Part shown: positions 1 to 9,325 of the stretch, in pieces | How the letters are laid out: the number at the start of each line of letters is the position of its first letter | Position numbering within the stretch: the first letter of the stretch is position 1 | Assembly (NCBI GenBank): GCA_029051735.1 | Contig: JAIDKZ010000156.1 | Location: forward strand, 1 to 42,662 | Origin: Anaeroplasmataceae bacterium | GTDB taxonomy: Bacteria > Bacillota_I > Bacilli_A > Acholeplasmatales > Anaeroplasmataceae | DNA length: 42,662 nucleotides | Reading direction: 5' to 3' | Position numbers and translations under genes: made by a program | The notes under the pieces: generated by a model | Told to the model about the DNA's origin: nothing | Database searches by the model: none | What the model saw: the letters and a program-made list of their open reading frames with translations, nothing else

Positions 1-1200
1 ATGTTAGGTTTGAGCTTGGCAAGCTGTGGAGGAAAAGAAGCAGGGAGCAATGTGATAAAATTAGAATATTCAGGTGCTGCTTCTACCAAAGAGTTTACTA
101 TGAAATTATTTGATGATTTTAAGGCGGCAAGAAAGGCTGCAGGTGATAATAAGGAATATCAAATCACTTATGTAGAGCATGGTGCTGACTTAGTCGATAG
201 TGAGGTTCAAGACTGGATTGTTGGACCAGATGTTTATGAGTTTGCATCTGATAAAATTACAGCATTATATGAGAAGGGTGCTTTAGCAAAAGTTACAGGA
301 GCTAATGCAACTTTTATTTCTGAAAATAATAGTGAATTGGGTAAGTCTTTAGCAACTTTTAATGATACATACTATGCTTATCCATATACAGGTGATAATA
401 CATATTACTTACAGTATGATAAATCTGTATTTACTTCTGAGGATGTTAAATCCATTGAAAGAATGTTAGAGGTTGCAGCTGCAGCTGGAAAAAAGATAGG
501 GTATAACTTAAAAGAAGCCTTCTGGGGTGCAGGTGCTCTATTTACTTTTGGTGCAGATTATAAAATGACTTTTGATGAAGATGGTGCAGTTGTAAATGTA
601 GAAGCAGATTTCAATTCAGAAAAAGGATTAAAGGCTGCTAAAGCTATTTTGAATATAGTAAATAACCCAGCATGGTCTAATGATATGGAAGCTCCAACAC
701 CAACAAATGGATTGGCTGCTTGCGTTGCTGGTACTTGGGATATTAAAACTTATAAAGAAGCGTTAGGTGAGAATTATGGATGTGCTCCAATGCCTACTGT
801 TACAATTGATGGAGAAACAAAAAATCTTGGTGCTTTCTTGGGTGGTAAATTATTTGGAGTTAATCCACAAAGAGCACAAGGAAATACTGAAAGATTAGTT
901 GCTGCACATCAATTAGCAGTTTTCTTGTCTGGAAAAGAATGCCAATTAAAGAGATTTGATGATCAAGGTGTTGCTCCTTGTAATTTAGAAGCTGCAAAAG
1001 AACAAAGAGTGCTTGATAGTGAAAATGTGGCTGTATTAGTAGAACAAGCAAAATTTGCACATGCTCAAACAGCAGTACCAGCAAATTTCTGGACAGCTCC
1101 TATTACTTTAATTACTGGTATGACGGATGGAACGATTTCTTTAGATAACCTTCAAGAAGCTATTGAAACATTAAATACAAGTATAAAAAATAGTAAATAA
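1..1200 (+). CDS. malE: Sugar-binding lipoprotein of a maltodextrin ABC transporter (5' end truncated by window)
   Basis: This is a family 1-type extracellular solute-binding protein, inferred to capture maltodextrins released by the neighbouring amylase and pullulanase. The visible N-terminus begins at window base 1 with a hydrophobic stretch and a lipobox (SLASCGG), so the mature protein would be lipid-anchored at Cys9. No positively charged n-region precedes the hydrophobic segment, so the real start codon very probably lies just upstream of the window and this Met is internal. The two permease genes follow directly. The substrate is inferred from neighbours, not read from binding residues. 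Family assignment is confident; the maltodextrin specificity is less so. Confidence 0.85.
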   Translation: MLGLSLASCGGKEAGSNVIKLEYSGAASTKEFTMKLFDDFKAARKAAGDNKEYQITYVEHGADLVDSEVQDWIVGPDVYEFASDKITALYEKGALAKVTGANATFISENNSELGKSLATFNDTYYAYPYTGDNTYYLQYDKSVFTSEDVKSIERMLEVAAAAGKKIGYNLKEAFWGAGALFTFGADYKMTFDEDGAVVNVEADFNSEKGLKAAKAILNIVNNPAWSNDMEAPTPTNGLAACVAGTWDIKTYKEALGENYGCAPMPTVTIDGETKNLGAFLGGKLFGVNPQRAQGNTERLVAAHQLAVFLSGKECQLKRFDDQGVAPCNLEAAKEQRVLDSENVAVLVEQAKFAHAQTAVPANFWTAPITLITGMTDGTISLDNLQEAIETLNTSIKNSK

Positions 1201-1221
1201 AAAACGTAAAATTAAAATCTA

Positions 1222-1254
1222 AAGTACAGACTATTATTATAGTAGTCTGTACTT
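1222..1254 (+). promoter_or_regulatory. Perfect 12-bp hairpin between binding-protein and permease genes
   Basis: The arms AAGTACAGACTA and TAGTCTGTACTT pair perfectly around a 9-nt loop. The following bases are AAAGTTTTTA, so the T-run is offset from the stem and a classic terminator is doubtful. Intercistronic hairpins after the binding-protein gene are known in maltose operons to stabilise the upstream mRNA or cause partial termination, giving more binding protein than permease. That role is inferred here from position. Confidence 0.7.
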
Positions 1255-1281
1255 AAAGTTTTTATGTAAAGGGGTGGTTAT

Positions 1282-2823
1282 ATGACTACGATTGAATATC
1301 TTGCACTTCCCACTTATAAAAGAATTCTATATAAAATTTTAGCTTTTTTTGTGGCTATACCAAAAGTGATTTGGAATTTTATTTCAGTAACCATTGTTCG
1401 GTTTTTCACAAAGATTGGTAGAGGAATTGCGAATTATTTTATTGATACCTATGAAATTTTTGTTGGTGGAGATTGGAAGACAAGACTTTCCTATATAATT
1501 ATGGGATTTGGACATATTTATCGTAAATCTTATATAAAAGGCTTTTTATATTTGTTGTATGAAATCATATTTATCTATTTTATGATTTCTGTTGGCGGAC
1601 CTGCTATGATGCGAATAGGTTCGTTTGGCTATGTAGCACAAACAACGTATATGCATCCTATTTATGGGATAGAAGTATCTGATTTTAAAGATGATAGTTT
1701 GTTGATTCTTTTAAATTTTGTAATTTCTTTGATTTTTATTGCAATCTTAATTTTTCTTTGGTCTGTTCAAGTTCGTGAAAATCGTCAATTAGAAAATTTA
1801 AAAAAGATTGGTAAAAGAATTGGAGATAAAGAAACCGTTCAAGGTTTAGTAGGAAAAAATTTCCATAAAGTATTGTTGGCTTTTCCTACTTTTGGTGTTG
1901 TAATGTTTACCATTATTCCATTATTTTTAATGATTATTGTTGGGTTTACCAATTATTCTTCAACATATCAAAATCCAAAAGAATTATTTGATTGGGTTGG
2001 AGCATACAATTTTCAAAAGTTATTTGGTTTAACAGGAGATAATGGATATCAATTTGCTGCTGTTTTTGGACAAATATTATTGTGGACACTCATTTGGGCA
2101 ATTTTTGCAACCTTTACGAATTATTTTTTAGGAATGATTGTTGCTATGCTCATAAACAAAAAGGGAATCAAACTTAAGAAACTTTGGCGAACCATTTTAA
2201 TTACTACGATTGCTGTCCCTCAATTTATTTCCTTATTATTCTTATCTAAGTTTTTAAATACAGATTTAGGTGCTATGAATGTTATACTTAAAAATTTAGG
2301 TTTAATTAGTGAGAATATTAAATTTTTTGATGATGGTCTAATCGCAAAAATAACGATTATTGTTGTAAATATGTGGATTGGTATTCCATATACCATGCTA
2401 ATGTGTTCAGGTATATTAATGAATATTCCACAAGATTTATATGAATCTGCAAAAATTGATGGAGCAAGTCCTATAAAGATGTATATGAAAATTACATTAC
2501 CATATATGTTATTTGTTACAGGACCTTATTTGATTTCAACTTTTGTAGGAAATATTAATAACTTTAATGTCATTTACTTGTTGTCAGGAGGTAATCCAGT
2601 ATTTACAAATGTAAATGGAGTTCCATTAAATACTGAAGTTTATGGTGCTGGACAAACGGATTTGTTAATTACTTGGTTGTATAAAATTGCAATGACACAA
2701 GCAACAAAGGATTATGGTGTGGCTTCTGTAATTGGAATAGTAGTATTTGTTGTGGTGGCCTCCATATCTCTAATTTTCTATAATAGAACAAATGCTGTAA
2801 AGAATGAAGGTGATTTCCAATGA
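1282..2823 (+). CDS. malF: Maltodextrin ABC transporter permease, MalF type
   Basis: This is an inner-membrane permease of the binding-protein-dependent transport family. It has many hydrophobic segments and an EAA-loop signature near residues 387-410 (YESAKIDGAS...ITLP) that contacts the ATPase. At 513 residues it is long for the family: about 190 residues with extra membrane segments precede the usual core, as in MalF proteins that carry added N-terminal helices. A GGGGTGG ribosome binding site precedes the ATG. The stop codon overlaps the malG start as ATGA, indicating translational coupling. Sugar specificity is inferred from the operon. Confidence 0.88.
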   Translation: MTTIEYLALPTYKRILYKILAFFVAIPKVIWNFISVTIVRFFTKIGRGIANYFIDTYEIFVGGDWKTRLSYIIMGFGHIYRKSYIKGFLYLLYEIIFIYFMISVGGPAMMRIGSFGYVAQTTYMHPIYGIEVSDFKDDSLLILLNFVISLIFIAILIFLWSVQVRENRQLENLKKIGKRIGDKETVQGLVGKNFHKVLLAFPTFGVVMFTIIPLFLMIIVGFTNYSSTYQNPKELFDWVGAYNFQKLFGLTGDNGYQFAAVFGQILLWTLIWAIFATFTNYFLGMIVAMLINKKGIKLKKLWRTILITTIAVPQFISLLFLSKFLNTDLGAMNVILKNLGLISENIKFFDDGLIAKITIIVVNMWIGIPYTMLMCSGILMNIPQDLYESAKIDGASPIKMYMKITLPYMLFVTGPYLISTFVGNINNFNVIYLLSGGNPVFTNVNGVPLNTEVYGAGQTDLLITWLYKIAMTQATKDYGVASVIGIVVFVVVASISLIFYNRTNAVKNEGDFQ

Positions 2824-3713
2824 TTGGGAAAAAATTTAGTATTTTTGCAACTTCTAAAATGACTGGTGGTAAAAGAGCTAAGGAAAAGGTTAGTAAAATT
2901 GTCATCTATGTTATCCTTACCATTATTTCTATTATTTGGATCTTGCCATTCTTATATCTTTTGATACAGTCTTTTGCAGTAAAATATGAAGCTAATTTAA
3001 TTATTCCTAAGGAATGGACACTTCGTAATTATACAAATTTAGTTACAAATAAAGTTTATCCATTTTGGAGATGGTATTTAAATACACTTATTATTGCGCT
3101 AATTGTTTCTGTTTTAAATACAGTTCTAACACTAATTAGTGCTTATGCATTTTCAAGATTACGTTTTAAGATAAGAAAAGGGTATATGAAAATTATTCTT
3201 ATCATTGGTATGTTTCCAGGTTTCTTAGGAATGATTGTTACATATTATATGCTTCAAAAAATTCATTTAGCAAATGGCATGCCTGGATTATTTGGATTGA
3301 TATTAGTCTATATCTCTGGTTGTGTTATGAATTATTATGTAGCAAAAGGATTTTTTGATACGATATCAAAATCTCTAGATGAAGCTGCAATGATTGATGG
3401 TGCTAATAAGAATACGATTTTTTGGAGAGTAATTATGCCACTTTCTAAACCAATTGTTGTTTATACAGTTTTACTTGCATTTACTGCTCCATGGGGCGAT
3501 TATATGCTTGCTAGTGTTATGGCTGGTGGTCATTCTGAACTTTATAATGTTGCGGTTGGTTTACAACAGATGCTTGCAAAAGAAGCAGGAACACAGTATT
3601 TTCCAATCTTCTGTGCAGCAGGTGTAGTGGTTTCAATTCCAATTATGATTTTATTCTTCTTATTACAAGGATATTATGTTGAAGGTGTAACAGGAGGAGC
3701 AGTAAAAGGATAG
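2820..3713 (+). CDS. malG: Maltodextrin ABC transporter permease, MalG type
   Basis: This is the second permease subunit, pairing with the upstream MalF-like protein. Hydrophobic segments are spread along its 297 residues, a normal MalG length. The EAA loop is at about residues 187-210 (LDEAAMIDGANKNTIFWRVIMP). The start overlaps the malF stop (ATGA), and the amylase gene begins two bases after this stop, so the genes are read as one message. The N-terminus is longer in its polar part than a minimal permease. The assignment is secure at family level. Confidence 0.9.
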   Translation: MIGKKFSIFATSKMTGGKRAKEKVSKIVIYVILTIISIIWILPFLYLLIQSFAVKYEANLIIPKEWTLRNYTNLVTNKVYPFWRWYLNTLIIALIVSVLNTVLTLISAYAFSRLRFKIRKGYMKIILIIGMFPGFLGMIVTYYMLQKIHLANGMPGLFGLILVYISGCVMNYYVAKGFFDTISKSLDEAAMIDGANKNTIFWRVIMPLSKPIVVYTVLLAFTAPWGDYMLASVMAGGHSELYNVAVGLQQMLAKEAGTQYFPIFCAAGVVVSIPIMILFFLLQGYYVEGVTGGAVKG

Positions 3714-3714
3714 T

Positions 3715-5334
3715 ATGAAACATTTAAGAAAAGTTTTTTTGATTATGTGTTTGGTTATTTTAGGTTTAAGTATGGGTTGTACTGAAAAAAATGGTGCATA
3801 TGGAAAACGGATAACAGAAGATTTGAACACAACAAATATTATAGAAGATAATTATCGAAATTATTATGAAATCTTTGTAAGATCATTTTATGATTCCAAT
3901 GGAGATGGTATTGGAGATTTACAAGGTGTAATCAAGAAATTGGATTATATTAAAGACTTAGGATTTAATGGAATTTGGCTTATGCCAATTAATGAATCTA
4001 GTTCTTATCATAAATATGATGTGAATGATTATTATGCAATAGATTCTAAATATGGTACTATGGAAGATTTAGAACAATTAATTGAGGAATGCCATAAGCG
4101 TGATATAAAACTTATCATTGACTTAGTTTTAAATCATTCTAGTAGTACAAATGCTATGTTTACAAAGGCAAAAAGAGCACATGAAAAATATTTGGCAGGT
4201 GCTACTTTAACAGAGGAAGAAGAAAATTATAAAGATTTTTATTGTTTTTATGATAACAAAAGTGATGTTCCTTCTGTTAAGACAGTCTGTCAAGTTCCAG
4301 GTAAAGGATATTACTATGAAGCTAATTTCAGTTCAAATATGCCAGAATTTAATTGTGACAATCCCGCAGTTCGTGAAGAATTTAAAAAGATTATTAAATT
4401 CTATTTAGATAAGGGGATTGATGGATTCCGTTTAGATGCTGTAAAGTATTATTACTATGAGAGTATTACAAAAAGTATAGAACTTTTATCACAAATCAAT
4501 CAATGGGTAAAAGAAATTAATCCACAGGCTTATGTGGTTGGAGAATGCTGGGATAACAGTGAAATCATTGAAAAGTATTATGAAAGTGGAATTGATTCAT
4601 TTTTTAACTTCTCAACAAGTGTAAGTGATCCAGCAGGTAGTATAGTGAACTCTCTAAATTTAGAGGGGAAAATGTTAAATCGCTATTATGAAGGATTGCT
4701 TTCTAATGTGAGTATGGCAAAAAGTGGTATTCCTGCTCCATTTTTATGTAATCATGATATGTCTAGATTTACATCAAGTGCTAGTGAAAATAAAACAAAA
4801 TTTTTATATGCATTACTTTCTATGATGAATGGTTCAACCTTTACATATTATGGTGATGAGGTTGGAATGATAGGTTCAAATGCAGGGAATAAACCTGATC
4901 AAAATGTTCGTATTCCTATGTTATGGGGAGAAGGTACTGGGGATTGTGCAGAACTTGCAGGTGCAACTGAGGCAAGTTATCCATATGGAACAGTATTAAA
5001 TCAAATGAATGATCCTAACTCTCTATATAATTTTTATAAGAAATGTTTACTCATCCGAAATCAAAATCCTGAAATTGCTAGAGGAACAGTTTCTTTATTA
5101 GAAATGGATCGAGATGAGACCAAATTATTGTTTATTCAAAAAGAATATAATGGAAGTAAGATTGGAATTATATTTAACTTTTCACCTTATGATAATTTAA
5201 ATGTTGATTATTTGTCCAAAGGGTTTAATCAGGTGGTAGGTCAAATTGTGACAAATAGCAAAGAACAATATATTGGATTACAAAAAGATAAATGTATATT
5301 ATTGCCACCATATAGTATTGCAATTGTTAAGTAA
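3715..5334 (+). CDS. Alpha-amylase-family (GH13) lipoprotein
   Basis: This is a glycoside hydrolase family 13 enzyme predicted to cut alpha-1,4 linkages of starch or maltodextrin on the outer face of the membrane. A Lys/Arg-rich n-region and lipobox (LGLSMGC) mark a lipoprotein. A calcium-loop-like DSNGDGIGD follows at about residues 60-68. The GH13 regions are all present: DLVLNH, GFRLDAVK (nucleophile Asp241), GECW (acid/base Glu277) and CNHD (Asp348). Its 539 residues form a single catalytic unit without an obvious binding module. The enzyme may be an amylase, neopullulanase or oligo-alpha-glucosidase; the motifs do not settle which. It sits between permease and ATPase genes, tying import to extracellular hydrolysis. 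Confidence 0.9.
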   Translation: MKHLRKVFLIMCLVILGLSMGCTEKNGAYGKRITEDLNTTNIIEDNYRNYYEIFVRSFYDSNGDGIGDLQGVIKKLDYIKDLGFNGIWLMPINESSSYHKYDVNDYYAIDSKYGTMEDLEQLIEECHKRDIKLIIDLVLNHSSSTNAMFTKAKRAHEKYLAGATLTEEEENYKDFYCFYDNKSDVPSVKTVCQVPGKGYYYEANFSSNMPEFNCDNPAVREEFKKIIKFYLDKGIDGFRLDAVKYYYYESITKSIELLSQINQWVKEINPQAYVVGECWDNSEIIEKYYESGIDSFFNFSTSVSDPAGSIVNSLNLEGKMLNRYYEGLLSNVSMAKSGIPAPFLCNHDMSRFTSSASENKTKFLYALLSMMNGSTFTYYGDEVGMIGSNAGNKPDQNVRIPMLWGEGTGDCAELAGATEASYPYGTVLNQMNDPNSLYNFYKKCLLIRNQNPEIARGTVSLLEMDRDETKLLFIQKEYNGSKIGIIFNFSPYDNLNVDYLSKGFNQVVGQIVTNSKEQYIGLQKDKCILLPPYSIAIVK

Positions 5335-5348
5335 AGGAGAATTATATT

Positions 5349-7895
5349 ATGGCTGGATTAAGATTAGAGCATATTTATAAGGTTTATCCAAATGGAACTA
5401 AAGCAGTTTCAGATTTTACAATGGAAATCAAAGATCAGGAGTTCATTGTATTTGTAGGGCCTTCAGGATGTGGTAAATCTACAACTTTAAGAATGATTGC
5501 TGGATTAGAAGATATTAGTGCTGGCGAATTATACATTGGTGATAGAATCGTAAACGATGTAGAACCAAAGGATAGAGATATTGCAATGGTTTTTCAAAAT
5601 TATGCACTATATCCTCATATGACAGTATATGAAAATATGGCATTTGGTTTAAAACTAAGACATGTACCAAATGCAGAAATCCATGAAAGAGTTTTATGGG
5701 CAGCTCAAATACTTGATTTGACAGAGTATTTGGATCGTAAACCAAAAGCAATGTCTGGTGGACAACGTCAAAGAGTTGCACTAGGTAGAGCAATTTTAAG
5801 AAATCCTAAGGTTATGCTTTTAGACGAACCGTTATCTAATTTGGATGCAAAACTTAGAGCTCAAATGCGTAGTGAAATTGCAAAATTACATAGTCAATTA
5901 CAAACCACTTTTATCTATGTTACACATGATCAAGTAGAAGCAATGACATTAGGTACACGTGTCGTTGTAATGCGTTTAGGTAGAATCATGCAAATTGATA
6001 GTCCTAAAAATTTATATGATTATCCTAATAACTTATTTGTTGCTGGATTTATTGGAACACCACAAATGAATTTTTTCCATGCAGTTTTAGAAAAAAAGAA
6101 AGAAGATATTTTTGTGGATTTTAAATGGAGTGATGAATCCGTTTATATTCCACAGGCACTTCTTGCTAAGGTTAAACCACAGTATATTGATGGGAAAACT
6201 GAGGTAATAGTAGGAATTCGTTGTGAACATCTATCTTTAGAACCAGAAATTGTTGAAAAGTCAAAATATACAATTAATGTTCGAATTTCTCATTTTGAGG
6301 AATTAGGAAATGAAACTTTAATTTATGCGGATATCAATAAAGATGGAGATGGTTTTAAGGAAACCTCTACAAGAGTTATTATTAAAGGAAGCTCAACTTA
6401 TGGTTTAGTTAAAGGTCAAATGGCTAAAATGGCAATTGATGTTACTAAAATTCATATGTTTGATAAAGATACAGAAGATACGATTAATCCACGTATTCCA
6501 AGTGATAATTTAATTACTGCAGAAGTGAAAGGGACGACTTTGAAACTAGGTGAAGTTTCTTATAGCATTCCAAATGCGATTCATTTAGAGAATGGAATAT
6601 ATGATGTTTTAATTCCAACATCTGCAATGACTTTAACAAAGGATTCTGATAAAAATATTGTAGAAGTTGTTTCTTTTGAAACAATTGAAGATAAAAATGT
6701 GGTTGGTATTCAATTGAAGAATCAATTATTATTTACAACGATAAAGGATACTGTTTCAGTTAAGGACAAGTTATCTTTGGAATTAGATTTTACACAATTA
6801 GAGTTCAAGCAAAATGGTGAAATTGTTCAAAAAGCAATTTATGAATATGATCGTTTAAATGCGATATTTTTAAATTATGCTACAGCAAAAAGCTTTGTTG
6901 GAGATCAGTATGAAGAAGTTTTACAACAAAGAATTGAAGCAGTAGAACAAAAATATAAACCTATGCTTTCTTCTTTAGAAGAAGAATATCAAAAGAATTG
7001 CGTAGAAGCAAGTAAAGTGGATTCTAAAAGCGTTCAAGCTAAAAATCTTCCTTTAATTGCAGAGAAAAAACAAATTTTAAATTCTTCTATGAAAAAATTA
7101 AAAGAAGAATTTATTAAAAATTCTAAAAAACTTTCAAATGAGCATAAACAAAATTTAGATCGTATTACAAATGATGTTAATGCTTCTTATACCAAGATAA
7201 AAAATGATGAATTAGAAGCTTTTGAAAACTTCAAGAAAATCAATAAAGATAAAGATGCTTATCGTAGAAGGAATCAAGAAATTCGTGAATTTAAAGCCAA
7301 TTTTGGTTTAGAAAAGAAGAATGAACTTGAAAAGCAAATTAATTTAGAATCTATACGATACGAAAGTGATTTAAATGCTTTAAAGGGGATTTATAAGCGT
7401 ACAGTAGAAGGTATAAAAAAGGATTATAAAGATTTTATTAATTCTTGTAATGCAGAAAGTAATCCATTAAAAGTATTAACTAAAAATTATAAAAAACAAG
7501 TAAAGGAAATACGAAAAGAGTATCAACAAGAAAGAACTCTAGCAGAAATCATATTCTTTTTGAAAATAAACAATTTGATTACGCTATGTACAGACGAAAT
7601 CTCTAACAAGATGGTTCAAAGTTTAGGTGTAAAGGTGTTTACAAAACAATACATTATTGATATACCTCATACGGCTTATGTAGAAGATGAGAATGGATTA
7701 GAATTAGAAGTTTTAGAAGTTTTAGATTTTGGAAAACAAAAGTATTTGCATTGTCAAGTAGATGATGGTGCTGGTTTAAAAGAGATTTATATGGAAACTT
7801 CTTCTACAATAGTAGAGAAGGAAAAAATTAAGGTTTCTTTTGATGTTTCAAAAATTCATATTACTGAAAAATCAATGGAGATTAAGATTTATTAA
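5349..7895 (+). CDS. msmX: MalK/MsmX-type ABC ATPase with long coiled-coil C-terminal extension
   Basis: This is the ATPase that would power the maltodextrin permease from the cytoplasmic side. The nucleotide-binding domain is complete: Walker A GPSGCGKST (37-45), signature MSGGQRQR (135-142), Walker B VMLLDEP with Glu160, and a THD switch. A TOBE-type regulatory domain follows, ending near MAIDVTKIHMF (361-371), where ordinary family members stop. This protein runs on to 848 residues. There is a second beta-rich segment (about 375-500), a Lys/Glu-rich coiled coil (about 525-730), and a last segment closing with VSFDVSKIHIT (829-839), which echoes the TOBE ending. The gene follows the amylase with an AAGGAG site. 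The function of the tail is unknown. Confidence 0.9.
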   Translation: MAGLRLEHIYKVYPNGTKAVSDFTMEIKDQEFIVFVGPSGCGKSTTLRMIAGLEDISAGELYIGDRIVNDVEPKDRDIAMVFQNYALYPHMTVYENMAFGLKLRHVPNAEIHERVLWAAQILDLTEYLDRKPKAMSGGQRQRVALGRAILRNPKVMLLDEPLSNLDAKLRAQMRSEIAKLHSQLQTTFIYVTHDQVEAMTLGTRVVVMRLGRIMQIDSPKNLYDYPNNLFVAGFIGTPQMNFFHAVLEKKKEDIFVDFKWSDESVYIPQALLAKVKPQYIDGKTEVIVGIRCEHLSLEPEIVEKSKYTINVRISHFEELGNETLIYADINKDGDGFKETSTRVIIKGSSTYGLVKGQMAKMAIDVTKIHMFDKDTEDTINPRIPSDNLITAEVKGTTLKLGEVSYSIPNAIHLENGIYDVLIPTSAMTLTKDSDKNIVEVVSFETIEDKNVVGIQLKNQLLFTTIKDTVSVKDKLSLELDFTQLEFKQNGEIVQKAIYEYDRLNAIFLNYATAKSFVGDQYEEVLQQRIEAVEQKYKPMLSSLEEEYQKNCVEASKVDSKSVQAKNLPLIAEKKQILNSSMKKLKEEFIKNSKKLSNEHKQNLDRITNDVNASYTKIKNDELEAFENFKKINKDKDAYRRRNQEIREFKANFGLEKKNELEKQINLESIRYESDLNALKGIYKRTVEGIKKDYKDFINSCNAESNPLKVLTKNYKKQVKEIRKEYQQERTLAEIIFFLKINNLITLCTDEISNKMVQSLGVKVFTKQYIIDIPHTAYVEDENGLELEVLEVLDFGKQKYLHCQVDDGAGLKEIYMETSSTIVEKEKIKVSFDVSKIHITEKSMEIKIY

Positions 7896-7924
7896 AAATA
7901 CCAATGAAGAAAAGGAGGTAAAGT

Positions 7925-8572
7925 ATGAAAAGAAAAATAATTTTTACACTACTTAGTATTGCTGCTTTCTTTATGGTTGTCTTGTGTGGATGTAGTGATC
8001 AAAAAACTCCTATGAAGGGGTATATTGATGAAACTGAATTGACAGAAATTATCAATGGATTTGATTCTAGTATCATACCAACAAAGTATTCTTATGAGGG
8101 ATTTTTAAATTATTTTGATTATTCTGAGGAACTTGTTCCTAGAAGTATAAGAAAGATAGATGTTGATTTTATTGATTCAAAAGATATATATAGTGATCAA
8201 TGTTCATCATATTATTTGAGATTGCCTTTACATATAACTTTAGAAAATTGGAACTCATCTGAATTAAATAATTCAGGTCTATCCCTTTCTACTAGATATC
8301 AATTAGAGTCTAAAATTTATAGACCGGCTAGTTTGGATAAGGTCTATTACTATAGAAGTGAAGATGGTGGTTTCATCATTAAAACTTTTGGTGCAAACAA
8401 GCCACTAATTATTAAAAGACCAAGTGATATAACTTGTCGTGGAAAATGGAATATTGAGATTGAATATGATAAAAATGGATATTTAATAAGAGAGACTTTT
8501 GCAACAATAAATAGTAGTGAAAAAAATAAAAGTGAGTGTTGCTATGGTGAAGCAAAGTATACATATGCATAG
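7925..8572 (+). CDS. Unknown lipoprotein of the starch locus (215 aa)
   Basis: I do not recognise a family. The N-terminus MKRKIIFTLLSIAAFFMVVL followed by CGC is a lipoprotein signal, so the protein should be anchored outside the membrane. The mature part is polar, rich in Tyr, Ser and Ile, with no evident repeat or catalytic motif; the pattern suggests beta strands. A GGAGGT site precedes the ATG. It lies inside the starch operon between the ATPase and another lipoprotein of similar layout, so a part in substrate handling is possible but not shown. Confidence 0.8.
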   Translation: MKRKIIFTLLSIAAFFMVVLCGCSDQKTPMKGYIDETELTEIINGFDSSIIPTKYSYEGFLNYFDYSEELVPRSIRKIDVDFIDSKDIYSDQCSSYYLRLPLHITLENWNSSELNNSGLSLSTRYQLESKIYRPASLDKVYYYRSEDGGFIIKTFGANKPLIIKRPSDITCRGKWNIEIEYDKNGYLIRETFATINSSEKNKSECCYGEAKYTYA

Positions 8573-9311
8573 AAGTTTACTAGTATTTTTCTTTGGGGTA
8601 ATGGTAATGCTTTTATCCAGCTGTACTGTAAAAATACCAGAAGGAGATATAAAAGATTTTGTTGAGCAGTTTGATTATGATTTAGCTTATCAATGGGTTC
8701 AGACTGGGAAAAGTGTAATTACTGTTACTTATTCTGTAGAGGGTAAGGAAGACGGTAAAGTTTGTTCTACAACTTTGATTGATAAAAGTGGGTTGGAATA
8801 TCATTATATGAATACAGATGTTTCTGGAAGTTATTATGGTACAACATCTGGAAAATATAATTACTTTAATCAACAAATCTTAAGCTATATGAATGAAGAT
8901 GAGACAGCATCTGCTTTTCAACTTACAGATGGTGCGTTAGAAGACATTTCATATCGACCAGAAGATGTTACTATTTCTGTTCATAATTTTTTCTACACAG
9001 AATTGGAGGCTGGTTACCATAGAGGTGGAGTTTATTATGGTGACTATATCCTTGCAAATTGCGGAAGATACTATTCTTGTTTTTCTCTAAATGAAGCAAA
9101 AACAGAGTTAACTTATCAAGTGAATACCTCCACTAAAAATAGTGATGGAGATGAGATTTTAACGTTACATCATTTTGTGGTAAATGAATATGGAATGATT
9201 TTATCGTTATCTTCAAAATCAATTATTATAGAAAAAGATATTATTATAGAAACAACGATTGCATGTGAGTATAATTTGCTTTTTGATAAAAAAGTTGAAC
9301 TTATAATATGA
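8544..9311 (+). CDS. Unknown lipoprotein of the starch locus (255 aa)
   Basis: No family is recognised. A hydrophobic segment ending in a lipobox (MLLSSC) marks a lipoprotein; the mature part is polar and Tyr-rich. The ORF track starts at a GTG at 8517, which has no ribosome binding site and would overlap the previous gene by 56 bases. I prefer the ATG at 8544, and the ATG at 8565 is also possible. Its C-terminal third (NEYGMILSLSSK...IIIETTIACEYN) resembles the layout of the preceding lipoprotein (DKNGYLIRETFATIN), which suggests distant paralogy. The next gene begins within four bases. Confidence 0.75.
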   Translation: MVKQSIHMHRSLLVFFFGVMVMLLSSCTVKIPEGDIKDFVEQFDYDLAYQWVQTGKSVITVTYSVEGKEDGKVCSTTLIDKSGLEYHYMNTDVSGSYYGTTSGKYNYFNQQILSYMNEDETASAFQLTDGALEDISYRPEDVTISVHNFFYTELEAGYHRGGVYYGDYILANCGRYYSCFSLNEAKTELTYQVNTSTKNSDGDEILTLHHFVVNEYGMILSLSSKSIIIEKDIIIETTIACEYNLLFDKKVELII

Positions 9312-9325
9312 AAGGATTAACAAAA

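Noticed and set aside
860-1084. Minus-strand ORF inside the binding-protein gene
   Set aside because: A shadow of a strong coding frame, without ribosome binding site; the same holds for the other short antisense ORFs in the track.
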